From: Diphasiastrum complanatum
Taxonomy: Eukaryota > Streptophyta > Lycopodiopsida > Lycopodiales > Lycopodiaceae
Assembly: GCA_029204225.1 (NCBI GenBank)
Contig: MU832535.1
Coordinates: 1 to 64,000, forward strand
DNA: 64,000 nt
Direction of reading: 5' to 3'
Positions 35,695 to 46,339 of the stretch are shown one piece after another. A program made the position numbers and the translations under genes. Numbering within the stretch: position 1 is the stretch's first letter; every line of letters begins with the position of its first letter. The notes beneath the pieces are model-generated. The model was not told the DNA's origin. It made no database searches and saw only the letters and a program-made list of their open reading frames with translations.

Positions 35695-36735
35695 TAAATG
35701 ACTTGAAGATCTATTTTTTTTAATTTAATTTTTTTTAAAAGTATCCAAATTTAAAATGCTTCAAATAAATATATTGTAACAGTAAAAAAAAATGTAGTAT
35801 TTTGCAAGAAAATAATTAAAGCTACAAAAATTTTGTCAATAGATTTCTATAAATAGCTTAAAATTAGTTTATATTTAATAATAATACTATTTAAAATAAA
35901 ATCATTAGATACACAACCACTAAAATACCTAAAAAATATTTTTTGCTTACTAAAAACAAAAGTTATAGTTTTTTTTTTCTGGAATTTTAAAAGTTTTCTA
36001 AATTACAATTCTTGTATCAAAAAAAATATTTTTTAGATTATGTTAAGAATTTGAATCAATATATTTTTTTTTCAAATTTTTGAAAATATTTACTTACACC
36101 CATGTAAGTTTATTAAATATTCAAACATTACGTAAACGCAAATATAATTACTTTACAATAAGCGAGATTAAATTATTTGTGATAATATTTAAATCACCCT
36201 GAAAAAAATCTAATTTTTTTCTTATAATTTTTAACAATATTTTTTTTACAAAAAATATTATAAAACCACATCTAAAATTAAAATATTGTAAACTTGACAA
36301 ATAATTACAATTTTAATTTTTGGTAATAGTTATCAATGTTAAAATTTTTAAAATCTTTCAAATTTTAAATTCTAAATCGTTAAAAAATAAATTTAAAAAT
36401 ATTAAATCGATCAAAAAGAATTCAAAACATAATATATCAAAAAATATAAACACAATTATTCTTTAAAACAAAAGAGAATTTTTTATTTTCAAAAATCATC
36501 GATGTCATTTACATCTTTTTCTTTTGCTTTTTCTTGAGTAGCCACTGTACTATCAAGTGGCACCTATTCTATAATTTTCTCGACTACAGTTACTACATTG
36601 TAATGTTGAACTAGGACATCAGCAAATTCTCATGTGTCGTCTCATTTTTCGCTAGCAGGAGGCTGAGGTTCCTTGGACAAGGAAATTATTGTATCATCGT
36701 TGTCCAAACTCTTTCCCATCTCAGATAATTCATCT
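35695..36735. other. AT-rich stretch without genes
   Basis: Runs of A and T with no recognisable feature. At 36,490-36,740 a short acidic coding-like segment may be an unrecognised tail of the methyltransferase gene to its right, but I cannot support it. Confidence 0.4.
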
Positions 36736-36743
36736 GGCAAAAT

Positions 36744-38503
36744 TTAAAGAGATTTCATTCTCATTTTTATAAAATCAACTAAATTAGTATCTGAATATAC
36801 TACAGCAACATGTCTGTCTTTCTGAACAGCACATGCGCTCGTAGTGCCGCTACCGCTAAATAAATCTAAAATCCAATCAGCTGGGTGAGAAAAAATATCA
36901 ATTAAATGATTAATTGATTGTTGTGGCTTTTGGTAGGGACAAGCCACGACACCGGTCATTGAATTTTTTAATTTCTTTGTCACAATTGGATACTGAAACA
37001 AGTCTCCAAAACTTGTCAGTCCGGAAGTGTTATAATATAGCATCGAGCATTTGTCATCCAAAGAATAATAACCGATGGTTATGTATTCTATTTCATTGCA
37101 AAGTCGAGCTCCTCCCGAGTTCTTGACATTGGGCTTGTACCTAACATGGAACATCACAAGTAAAATTAATTTAAAATTTTAATTTTGAAATAGAAAATTT
37201 AAAATAAAATTATGAATTAAAATACAAATTGATAATCTAGGAACTTAAGAACTTACCACACAACATTCTCAATTCCCGCATTACAGAAAGTTAGTAGAGC
37301 TTTCTGTACTGATGCTAACTGCCAAGAAGAATGAAGAATAACAACTCTCCAAATTGGAGAAGTTGTGACTTCAAGAAAGCCCTGCATAAAACTATGGATT
37401 TCAGTGAATTGGAAAGGAGTATCATCATTTAATGATTTTTTCATCTGAAATCCATATGATATATCGGCGATGCAGAGTGTATAAGACCTTTTTCTTAAAT
37501 TTTTTGAAATTAACTGTGTATCCCCTCAAGAACAAAAAAAATGATTTGAATCTAATAAAGAAAAATCAAAATTTGCAACATCGTTGCATTCGTTGGGATC
37601 AACCAAAACAACAAAGGGAGTAAGTATGGCCTGTGTATGATCTTTAAATTATGTACATGTGTTTCATTAGGCTCTCTAACTTCCATTGGCCTGTCTCCAG
37701 TTATTGGGTCTACAAGTGGTCTATCACACTGATTTATGTCTAAAATTAAAGTTGTTTCTTTTATTTTTTTTGTTTTATGGATATCCTCTCTTAATTTGGC
37801 AAGTTGTCTTGTAGTCTAGTGGGCGAAGTCTCATAAATATTATGAGATCTTTTTATTTTGGGATGAGGGCCGGCTACGGTTTCATCCTCAACATTTTTAG
37901 AAGCCAGCTTTGTTTGTGACCTGAGCAGTGGTAGAAGCGGGCTTGCGAGGTCCAATAGATACACCTTTTGAACTCCGTAATGAATAGATCGGATCCCTCA
38001 GCAATAGCAGCTAAAACCATTTTTAAGCATTGCTTCATGTTCTGGACAGAAACAAAAATCAAGTTTAAAATATAATGACTAAAAGCTTAAATCTAAAAGT
38101 TTAAATAATTTTATATCTAATACCAACTATGCTAAGCATGAAACAAACATGATTACAAATATATTTTATAAATACTCACCAAAGTAACTAGAGCTTTATC
38201 AAAATAGGCTTTGATGGCCTCGTCCTGACAAAGTCGGATCTTTATCATAGTCTCGTTCAGAATGAAAATAGAACGAGACTTATCCGTCTCCTTTACAAGT
38301 ATATTCACAAAACCTTCTTCTTGATCCTCATCTGGTTGATCAGCAAGCAATCTTCCTTGAACTTTGAATTGCGAGTCTCCTCTGCCAAGCTTCTCAGCTA
38401 AATGAATAAAAAGCTCCGAAAGCTTTGTGTTGTTGACCCCTTTGGTGAAATAGTACATGAATTTTTTCTTCTCTTTTAACGGAATATCTTGAGGTTTTCC
38501 CAT
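36744..38503 (-). pseudogene. Spliced beta-class DNA N4/N6 methyltransferase (decayed)
   Basis: Minus strand. Exon 38,503-38,180 (MGKPQDIPLKEKKKFMYYFTKG...DKALVTL) ends at donor GTGAGT. The next exon starts at 38,041 after CTGTCCAG (NMKQCLKMVLAAIAEGSDLF) and continues over shifted frames to VVLVDPNECNDV (motif IV, normally DPPY/W), ADISYGFQ and RVVILHSSW. It has a TGA in place of a Trp-like codon and donates at 37,256. Exon 37,140-36,744 completes the split Trp codon (NVVW-YKPNVKN) and is open for 130 codons with YITIGYYS, VACPYQKPQQ and SAM motif I (ILDLFSGSGTTSA). Motif IV before motif I is the beta-class order. Such enzymes methylate cytosine N4 or adenine N6. The fold end looks intact but motif IV is degenerate and at least two shifts are present. 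Confidence 0.72.
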
Positions 38504-38715
38504 AATTTTAAAAGAAATCCTCGACATTTCGAAAATTATGAAAGACAATTGAAAATCTGCAAAAAAAAAAGACTTTTTAGAAAAATTTAAAACGCTATCT
38601 TAACCAATTTTTGTGAAAGAAGTCTAAAAAACAAAACTACAAATACAACATATTTTCTTACTAAAACATCAAGGATCATTTTTCTGAGACAAAGCGTTGT
38701 AAAACAAGAAAATAC

Positions 38716-39151
38716 GAGTAGCGACCTATGCTAAGCATAGGTTGTGGTCGAGTCCTTACTTACAACTTATGCTTAGCATAGGACGGAGGCGAGATTCTTC
38801 AATTCTAACTTCCTTTCGACCTATGCTGAGCATAGCTTTCATCTATGGTCCTGTTCCAACCTATGTTCAGCATAGGTTAGCAAGCAAATTGCGAAGACAT
38901 CCTGTGCTCAACATAGGTCGCTACTCACGCGCTCTTGTCCAACCTATGCTAAGCATAGGATGTCTTCGCTATTTGCTTGCTAACCTATGCTAAGTAGAGG
39001 TTGGAAGAGGAATCCTATGCTGAGCATAGGATATGCTAAGCCGGAATCCTATGCTGAGCATAGGATGTTACCCATGTTGCAAGAAGATGAATACAAATTA
39101 AAATATGAATATTTTCTAATGCAAGAATTTACTACCCATGCTAAGCATAGA
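38716..39151. repeat. Cluster of ten CCTATGCTNAGCATAGG palindromes
   Basis: Copies (some degenerate) start at 38,725, 38,766, 38,820, 38,860, 38,901, 38,943, 38,984, 39,014, 39,048 and 39,135; spacing is often 40-42 bp. Interpalindrome spacers also pair: 38,860-38,917 is the near-perfect reverse complement of 38,943-39,000 with a 25-base loop, and 38,716-38,741 pairs with 38,901-38,926. The result is a palindrome-of-palindromes between two divergent genes. The same core is in the hairpin repeats at 0.3-0.85 kb. Confidence 0.9.
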
Positions 39152-39431
39152 GCAAAGGTAGAAAATAACAATAATCTTACCGTCAAGAAATCTGGAAGCG
39201 AGAACGTATGCGAAATCTTATAGAAAGTCGTGACTTGGTTGTAGCGATTGCTCTAGCAGCATGTGGGCTTTCTAAATTCGCAAATGAGATGAGTTGTGCT
39301 TGGACTATGGTCCTTAAATAAAAAAAATTTCGAGACTCCCGTCTCACGCCAGTCCTCCAGCTTACTTCGAGACCAAGTTGTCGCGACTCACTTCACCCCA
39401 CGCCAACCTCGAGTATTAGCCCGGACAGTCC

Positions 39432-39476
39432 AAACCTAACCTTAACTCTAACCCTAAACCTAACCCTAACCCTAAG
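39432..39476. repeat. Interstitial telomere-like array (CCCTAA)n
   Basis: About 45 bp of AACCTAACCTTAACTCTAACCC-like text passing into CCTAAACCTAACCCTAACCC. The units are mostly six-base CCCTAA, not the seven-base plant CCCTAAA, with one seven-base unit. It lies between the palindrome cluster and the transposase-like frame. Confidence 0.8.
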
Positions 39477-39545
39477 AATACTGCCAAACAGTATTTAAGA
39501 CATGGTAGCCGCCGAAAATTTTTATTAGCCAATTACTTTTTAGGC

Positions 39546-41071
39546 TTGTTGCTCATTTGCATTTATAAGATAATTTGCGAATTTGGTGAAAATCTTCCAG
39601 AAATACTTTATTTGCAGCTTGACAACACTGCTAGGAAAAATAAAAATCACACTATTTTGGCATACTTGTCTATGCTAGTGGAGAAAAAAAATTTCAAAAA
39701 AGTAAAAATAGGATTTTTGTTGGTAGGACATACCCACGATCAAGTTGATCAAATGTTTAGTTGCTTTTCTAAGAGATTGAGATGCAAGAAAGCATTTTCA
39801 TTACCAGTGCTGAAAACATTGTTGAGGAATCGTATGTGCCAAAGCCAAATCTGTCATTAATCAGACACACATATGATTTTCGTGATTTTGTTAAGGCGTC
39901 CAACGAAATAGAGCGATGCATAGCTAATATTAATGATATTAGCTTTCAGCACTAGTTTAAAATCAAATGTAACGAATCAGACATTATATTATTATGGGAC
40001 AAACTATTTTCAAATTCAGTTTTGTGGCTACCTCTTGAAGGAATTTGATTTTTGCTTAACATTCCATCGACTCAAATTAAGCTTGTTGTGTTGTCTCCCT
40101 TGAAGTCCTTGTTAGAAGGACAAAAGGCGCAAAGAGATCATCGTGAGATTGATCCATTTGCCTCATTAATTTTTTTGGAATCAAGTATTCAAGCAGCTTA
40201 TCATTTTTTTGATGAGTTTAATCAGCATTGGTGGATGGACTTTTTCGAGGAACAAAAAATCAGTTTGCTCAATCTCGAACATACATCAACAATTGATGAA
40301 TTTCATTGGCCTCATAAATTAGGAACATCAACTACGACTGTCGAACCTTCAGATCTTCCTCGAGATAATGATTTCCTGCAACTTGTGTAAGGTGAGGAAT
40401 GTGAAATTTATGTGGGCACAAGGAATAATAGGCAAAGTGTAAAAGCTCCAAAAAGAAAATGGCCAGGTGATTTGAATGAAATCCAAATTGGAAGCCTTGT
40501 TGCACTTCTAGCTTCAGAAAACAATGAAGGACATCCATTTTGGATTGCCAAAGTACTTGGTTTTATTCAAAATAGCAATTAAACAAAAGTACTACGTGTC
40601 CATTGGTTGCGCACCACTTCAACGAATGCTTTTTTGGGAAGGTACGAACTCGAAATGTTGCAAGTAGATTTAAAGGGCAAGAGAAAGAGATTGCCAAAAA
40701 ATCAACCAAGAGTCGACGATTTGAATCTACAAGATGTAGATGTTTTGGCATTTAATTTTGAATTAACAATGACCAATCATCTACAAAAGTCAACAATATC
40801 TATATTGAAAGAACGACTTGGATTACTTGAAAAACCATCATCCTCCACTCGTCATCAACAGAGAAAAGCTGATTTACAAGGTTTTTTGCCAACATTAGAT
40901 GTGGATTCTGAGGAAGACATGTCAATTGACTTTGATAAAGAAGACGGGTCTTCCACTTCATCAGCTGAAAACGAGAGTGTTGAGAATATGTCAAGTTCTG
41001 AATTGAGAAGCATCAGTGAAAATTCCTTAGAAAATGTACTTTTAAAAAAAGAATGTGCAAATATAATTTAA
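39546..41071 (+). pseudogene. C-terminal half of a DUF7869-type transposase-like protein
   Basis: Begins within ICEFGENLPEILYLQLDNTARKNKNHTIL (the QLDN...NK signature), then VKIGFLLVGHTHDQVDQMFSCFS (the GHTHxxVDQ signature). After a frameshift near 39,812, a second frame runs to 41,071 with four stops (39,953, 40,046, 40,388, 40,580). It carries ESYVPKPN, HTYDFRDFVKAS, FHWPH and a BAH-like segment (IQIGSLVALLASENNEGHPFWIAKVLGF...VLRVHWL), and ends in a Ser/Glu-rich tail. Conserved Asp residues and RNase-H-like spacing suggest a DDE-type transposase, but this is inference. The N-terminal zinc-like half is absent upstream. Divergent from the methyltransferase. Confidence 0.7.
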
Positions 41072-41328
41072 GTTATTTTGTAATTCAATGGAATTTCGAG
41101 TTTCAAAAATCATTTGTTCTCTTGAATTATTATTTCTTTTATGAAGTTTGCAACAAAAAACTTGTAGTTCTTTATTTAAAATATGCATTTTTTGGCTTTT
41201 TTTTTTGTACAAAATCTAGAGATTTATTAAAAAAATCCATGAATTTGGCTTAAAACTAGGACCATTAAAAAACACCAAAAAAGATTACTCTTTTTCAGGT
41301 CAAAGTCCCAAAACAAATGTCATCGTGT

Positions 41329-41445
41329 TGCTATGACAACAATAACAAAGGAGATTCTTTGGCTTAAAAGGCTTTTGAAAGAGCTTCATGTGATCAAGGA
41401 TGGAGACATTCCATGCATCAAGCAGCTATTTTATTTTATTTAATA
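41329..41445 (+). pseudogene. Short Ty1/copia RNase H fragment
   Basis: Reads VAMTTITKEILWLKRLLKEL, matching the Copia RNase H helix after STEAEYxA (KEIxWLRxLLxEL), then about 13 more residues. Too short for more; it breaks the region between the transposase-like gene and the CACTA-like end. Confidence 0.6.
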
Positions 41446-41449
41446 CGCT

Positions 41450-42055
41450 CAAGCATTAAATATTAATGTAGTTTGTTTGCTTGTGTTCATGCAGACTAGT
41501 GGACATCACAACAACGACGAGTAGATTAAGTTTATAAGTTTTAGTTGATGTTAGATCTAGAAAGACTCATGCAACATTAAAGCACCAATTTTGTAATACA
41601 TTGGTTGATATTATGAAAATATTATTATTGCAAATGATTGTGCTATATTGCCATTGCTTTTATATGTGCAATGTTCTTTTTTCAAAAATTGCAATGACAA
41701 ATTTCGAGATGTGGATTGACTTAATAACCAACTAAGAATTCAAAACCATGTGCAATGTCGGATTTCAAAACAAGAATCAATATCATATATAGAAATCTAA
41801 ATGAAATTTATGATGTGCATAAAGCAATGCAATAAAGTATTGTCATTCATAATGGACTTGAAGTAATGCAATAAAATGTAGAATGAAAAGTAGTTTAGGA
41901 ATGAAAAGTACCTCATGCTTAGCTTGTTGTTTGATCCAAATGTTGAATGCAAATCAAAAATATTGATTCAAAAACAATTCATGAACATCGCTTCTCCAAG
42001 AACCCAACTCCAAGAACAACCCGATAAATATGCACGTGCTGTTTTTACGTATTTT
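41450..42055. other. Gene-free AT-rich stretch
   Basis: No recognisable coding or repeat feature. Confidence 0.4.
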
Positions 42056-42059
42056 TTTT

Positions 42060-42543
42060 TACCTAATTTGGGATGTCGAAATCCGACATCCAAACGTGTC
42101 GTCGGATAGACGTCGGACGCATGTCAGACCTTTTTTTTCTATCATTCTGTTAATATACGTCGGATTTCAACGTGTATTTGAGACGTCGAAATCCAACATT
42201 CAAGTAGACGTCAGATGGACGTCCCCGGACAATTTTACGGATCTGAATTTACAAACATCGAAATCCGACGACTTTTTTGGATGTCGCAATGCAACGTCCA
42301 TGTCGGATCGCAAGCGACGTCTTTGGACATCGCAATCCGATGTCCACGTCGGATTCATTTCCATCGACCGAGAAGTGTCGTTCCGAATTTCGACAACTTA
42401 TGTGTGTCGGATTGCGACCCGTTTTAAGGATGTCAGATTCCGATGACCTTATAGAGACATGTTTTTCCGACGTCCGCGACGAATTAAAATAAAAAAAATT
42501 AAACTCGCGATTCACGTCGCAAATTGCGGTGGGTATTGTAGTG
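42060..42543 (-). mobile_element. CACTA-type transposon terminus with subterminal repeats
   Basis: Read on the minus strand from 42,543, the sequence starts CACTACAATACCCACCGCAA, as in CACTA (En/Spm) terminal inverted repeats. Inside it, about 14 imperfect copies of GTCGGATTTCGACGTC-like words occur in both orientations, for example near 42,071, 42,104, 42,158, 42,183, 42,257, 42,282, 42,323, 42,348 and 42,408. Such dense subterminal repeats are typical of CACTA ends, where the element's own protein binds. The other end was not found in the window. It interrupts the Copia relic on its right. Confidence 0.6.
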
Positions 42544-42559
42544 GATTTGATCTAAAAGG

Positions 42560-43897
42560 AATCCTAGTCTGCTTTCCAAAGATGCAACTATGATAGACAG
42601 GGAGATTGACCTTACCAGAAGGATAGTCGAGATCAAGAACCATGGATTGTCTGGACTAGACTCGGAATAACAATGTGCCAATCTATATAAGTAACCCTAC
42701 CTCTTGCCGAGTGCAAGGATCTTATTACTCCTATCAATAATTTTGCATTGATCAGATTCAAATTCTACCTTATGACCTAAATCTGTAATTCTACTTACTG
42801 ATAACAGATTTGTAGAGAGTCTAAGAACATATAAGACCTTTGATAGTAATTTGAATTGATCATACTGGAATTGCAATCTTATAGTACCTTCACTTTCAAT
42901 AGTATGAGTACTATTGTCACCAAGATGAACAAATTTCTTCGTGCTTTAAGGCGTGTAGGAGTTGAAAATCTCATGTTGATTGGTCATGTGTTGAGTTGTT
43001 CCAAAATCCAGAAGCCATGAATCATCCAAAAATGCGCTTTGATCTTTGACCATGAATGTGCCTTCATCCACTTCGACCTGGGGAGATGATGAAACTGTGT
43101 TTACTTGTTGGTCAGATTGCTTGGTTGCGTTTTTCGCTTGGAGAATTCGGCGATTCTTGATCTCATGGTTATTGCGCTTGCAATACCTGCAAAACATCTT
43201 CTTCTTCGATTGTGGATCTGATGATTGTGCTTGACTTTGAGTCTGTTTCTGATTCATTGCAGCCTTCTTGGAGCTTTTTTCTTTTATCGCTTAAAGCCTT
43301 TATTGACATATAGAGCTTGAGAGGAGGAAGTAGACGAAGTGTCTTGACTTCTCCTATTGTCTTCTAACAGCAACATAGTGATAACTCTAGTAAGAGTTAA
43401 ATCTGAGTGTGTCGATATGATCATCACCTAGCTCTCATATGTAGAGGGCAAGCTTGAAAGCAATGTTATAATTGTGTCTTGATCGTCTATGACTGATCCG
43501 ACAACAGCCATCTATTGCAAGAGATTCTTAAACTGGTTAATGTGACCCTGAAGAGAATCACTAGTAGACATCTTGAAAGTGAAGAATTTCCTTTGTAGAT
43601 GTAACTTGGTAGTTACATCCCTGATGTCATATAGTGAGTTCAGAATGTTCCAAATGTCTTTTGACATTTTAGCTTCAGCTACATGTCCAATCTGTGTATT
43701 TGATATATAAGCGCGAAAGCTTTACCATCCTTCGATTTTCACTTTGAGTCGTCGTCTTTAGGTTTTATTTCTATACATGTAACAACATCCCATAATTCAC
43801 TGGCAATTAGCAAGGTCTTCATCTTAAGTTTCCACAAATGATAATTGGATCTGTTCAGCTTGTCTGCAATGAGACCGACTTGACTTTGAGAATCCAT
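42560..43897 (-). pseudogene. Copia element B gag, protease and pre-integrase (dead)
   Basis: The ATG at 43,897 opens MDSQSQVGLIADKLNRSNYHLWKLKMKTLL, a standard Copia gag start. The UBN2-type gag continues (VTTKLHLQRKFFTFKMSTS...DTIITLLSSLP) through several stops. The knuckle CRYCKRNNHEIKNRR (its third-position Cys lost), VKDQSAFLDDSWLLDFGTTQHMT (protease, D-S-G-A to D-F-G-T) and the pre-integrase segment (VLYVLRLSTNLLSVSRI, GYLYRL) follow. The frame is cut at about 42,560 by the CACTA-like end. It is the same family as the fragment at 3.2-3.8 kb. Confidence 0.85.
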
Positions 43898-44092
43898 CTG
43901 GAACTTAGTATGTCGATTGTATCAATGACGCTAAGATGCAGTACATCCAACAATAGAAAATCAATTCTCTGATACTGAAAGGCTGAAAAGAACTGAAGAG
44001 TATGATTATCAATTTAATATCGCGAAAGATATCAAGTATTAGAGATTTCGCTCTGATATCATGTCGATATCAGATAAAGAAATAGTGAAATT

Positions 44093-44104
44093 GGTCTGAT
44101 ACCA
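44093..44104 (-). other. Primer-binding site of Copia element B
   Basis: Minus strand TGGTATCAGACC directly abuts the LTR end CTGACA. It differs by one base from the usual TGGTATCAGAGC. Confidence 0.8.
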
Positions 44105-44655
44105 TGTCAGAAAGAGGTGTTGTGAAGATAGGTCGAACTCGAAAAGAAACAAATGAAAATAATTCGAGTGTCTAGAAAGAAAAATTTTCGCGCATGGTGG
44201 AATAAACTACCTTCCTCTTTCACAATGCATGACTACGCCTATCAATTTCAAACAAAACAATAATGATTGAAATCACGTTTGGTCTTATAGTAACTAGTTT
44301 GAAATCATCAGTACTGTAGTGATTACGTAGCCAAAAAATTAAGCATTGAATTATCAAACAAATAATTTGTCGTGAAACACTAGACAAATAATTAGCCGCG
44401 AACGACTACAGAAACGCATACATTCTGAGACGAAGCTGAACACAATAAAAGATAGTATTGATTCAGTATGAAAATGAAACATAAGTGAATGAGTACAATA
44501 AGTTGCGGATCAAAGCCGCGTATTCTATGCTATCTCTGAGCGGCTAAAATGAAAGTCTGAACTAAGCGCAATGTTGATAAGCAGTACCACAATAGCATCT
44601 CTAAAACAACTCTAAGAAGTGAGCTAGAATGCTCAAGAATGTTCAAGCTTGCAGG

Positions 44656-44658
<3 letters not shown>

Positions 44659-44738
<80 letters not shown>
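44659..44738. repeat. (GA)n microsatellite inside an LTR
   Basis: About 80 bp of pure GA; on the element's sense (minus) strand it is (CT)n. It starts about 60 bp downstream of the TATA box, so it would lie at or just after the transcription start of the retroelement RNA. Confidence 0.95.
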
Positions 44739-44739
<1 letters not shown>

Positions 44740-44796
44740 AACTATTCAAATGCTTCTTCTGATAATTTTGATGATTCAACTGTATGAATATGAACA

Positions 44797-44806
44797 GCTA
44801 TTTATA
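44797..44806 (-). promoter_or_regulatory. TATA box of Copia element B LTR
   Basis: Minus strand TATAAATAGC, a canonical plant TATA box, in the middle of the LTR. Confidence 0.7.
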
Positions 44807-45177
44807 CTAAGAAATTAGGTCATCAAATGTGATCGCCAGTTTTCCTTAACATTTGAGTCACTTTAAAAAAAACAAATGCGACTCTACATATTTACACGAG
44901 ATTCTTGACAGGCGAAAAATACAAAAAAGGAGACACTGCATTTTTACATGAGATTCGTGACAGGCAAAAAATACGACATTGTTGTCAAACTACGTGTATT
45001 TCTGTAGACTGTGTAAAAACACTTGAAATCTGCAGATTGTGAAAAAACAAGGGAAAATCCACAAAACTGGATAAACAATGGATGAAGATTAAAACCGATT
45101 AGTCCATTAGTAAGAAGGAGACTAATCCAACATTACATGCTAGAAATTCACCTAACTTTACAAAGCAAGTCACTTTC

Positions 45178-46243
45178 TGTTGGGTGCGGTGGTTCGCTCA
45201 CACCAACGAGATAAAATCTATGAATGTGGTAGCCTAGTCGTTGTAGATTTCTACAAAATTAGTGAATTAAGTAGTATAAAAGGTTTAATCGTTTCCCAAG
45301 AGAGAGAGAAATATCCTCTTTCAGATCAAAAAGTGTACAAAGGGTGATGGACACATGATGAATGTAATATTCAAGATAGAATACTACAATGACAAATCTG
45401 GTTATCCAAAGATATTGAGTAAATTGACGTCCAAAAACACCAATGATGAAACGATTTGGTCAAGGTTTGAAGGTGTAGAAGGGTACGTTATCTTCCAGGC
45501 TCTTAGGACAACAGTAAGCAATTAATTTGTCTAGGCAAAAAGATCCTTCAAACAGAATCTATTAGGCTTTTGATTTCTCTTAACAAGCACAAGGAATTAG
45601 TTCTTATCACAACAATCAAACAAAGCAGAACATCAATTAAGCTCTTTATCTGAACACATATCTCATTCAGAATTAAGAGAGATTCTGATTTAGAGTTAAG
45701 CTTAAGACTTTGACTAATTCCCTACACACATCAGTTAGGATTGTTGCTCTCAGATGTCGCCTGCAAAACCACGTTAGAGAATATGGGATTCAATACAAGT
45801 GAAGAGTGAATGCCGCAACAGATGTCTATCACAATCGGTTACAGACTAACTTAGAGTGTGTTCGCTCAATGATAAGAAATGCAACTGTAACAGATAACAG
45901 AGAAAAGAAATGCACAGACTGTAGGAATTGGCTCTCTTCTCTATATTGATAGCTCAATCTCAATGTATGTACAATGGGGCTAAGTGTCGCCCTTATAAAA
46001 ATGAACACAGGCCTAAGCGTCGATCACCAACCGTTAAGATGTCGGTTGGGATCCGCCAATGTGTCGCTATAAAACGTCGCAAGTTCTTACTTAATATGAA
46101 TTTACAAAATGCAAATAGGCCTTTACATGCAAATATGCCTTTACATGAATTTAGGCACTATAACATATTTCATGTACAAACATTAAAAAAATTTACAATA
46201 TAAAACATTGAATCTGGATAATGTGGGATTATAGGCCTCCACA
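45178..46243 (-). mobile_element. LTR of an unclassified retroelement (family C)
   Basis: On the minus strand the sequence runs from TGTGGAGGCCTATAATCC (46,243) to CACCGCACCCAACA (45,178), 1,066 bp with TG...CA ends. A purine tract GATGAAGGGGATA lies directly outside its start (46,244-46,256). It is therefore a 3' LTR of an element extending to the right. A TATA-like TTTTATAAGGGC is at about 45,990. LTR ends are inferred from TG...CA and the PPT only. Confidence 0.6.
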
Positions 46244-46339
46244 TATCCCCTTCATCAAAATGTGCAGCGGCTCGCAAACAGATTGATCACATCCTTTTTT
46301 GTCGCTTTCTGCTGGCTGGTTTTCTATAGAATATGCCTT

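Larger units (their letters stand above)
44105..45132 (-). mobile_element. 5' LTR of Copia element B
   Basis: On the minus strand it runs from TGTTGGATTAGTCTCC (45,132) to CTTTCTGACA (44,105), 1,028 bp with TG...CA ends and a PBS at its inner end. It holds a TATA box and a CT tract in the transcribed part. The matching 3' LTR is not in the window; the element is truncated by the CACTA-like DNA. Confidence 0.85.

Noticed and set aside
38725-39151. Regular 17-bp repeats with about 24-bp spacers resemble a CRISPR array
   Set aside because: The repeats are degenerate, spacers are complementary to one another rather than unique, there are no cas genes, and the DNA is clearly plant nuclear.
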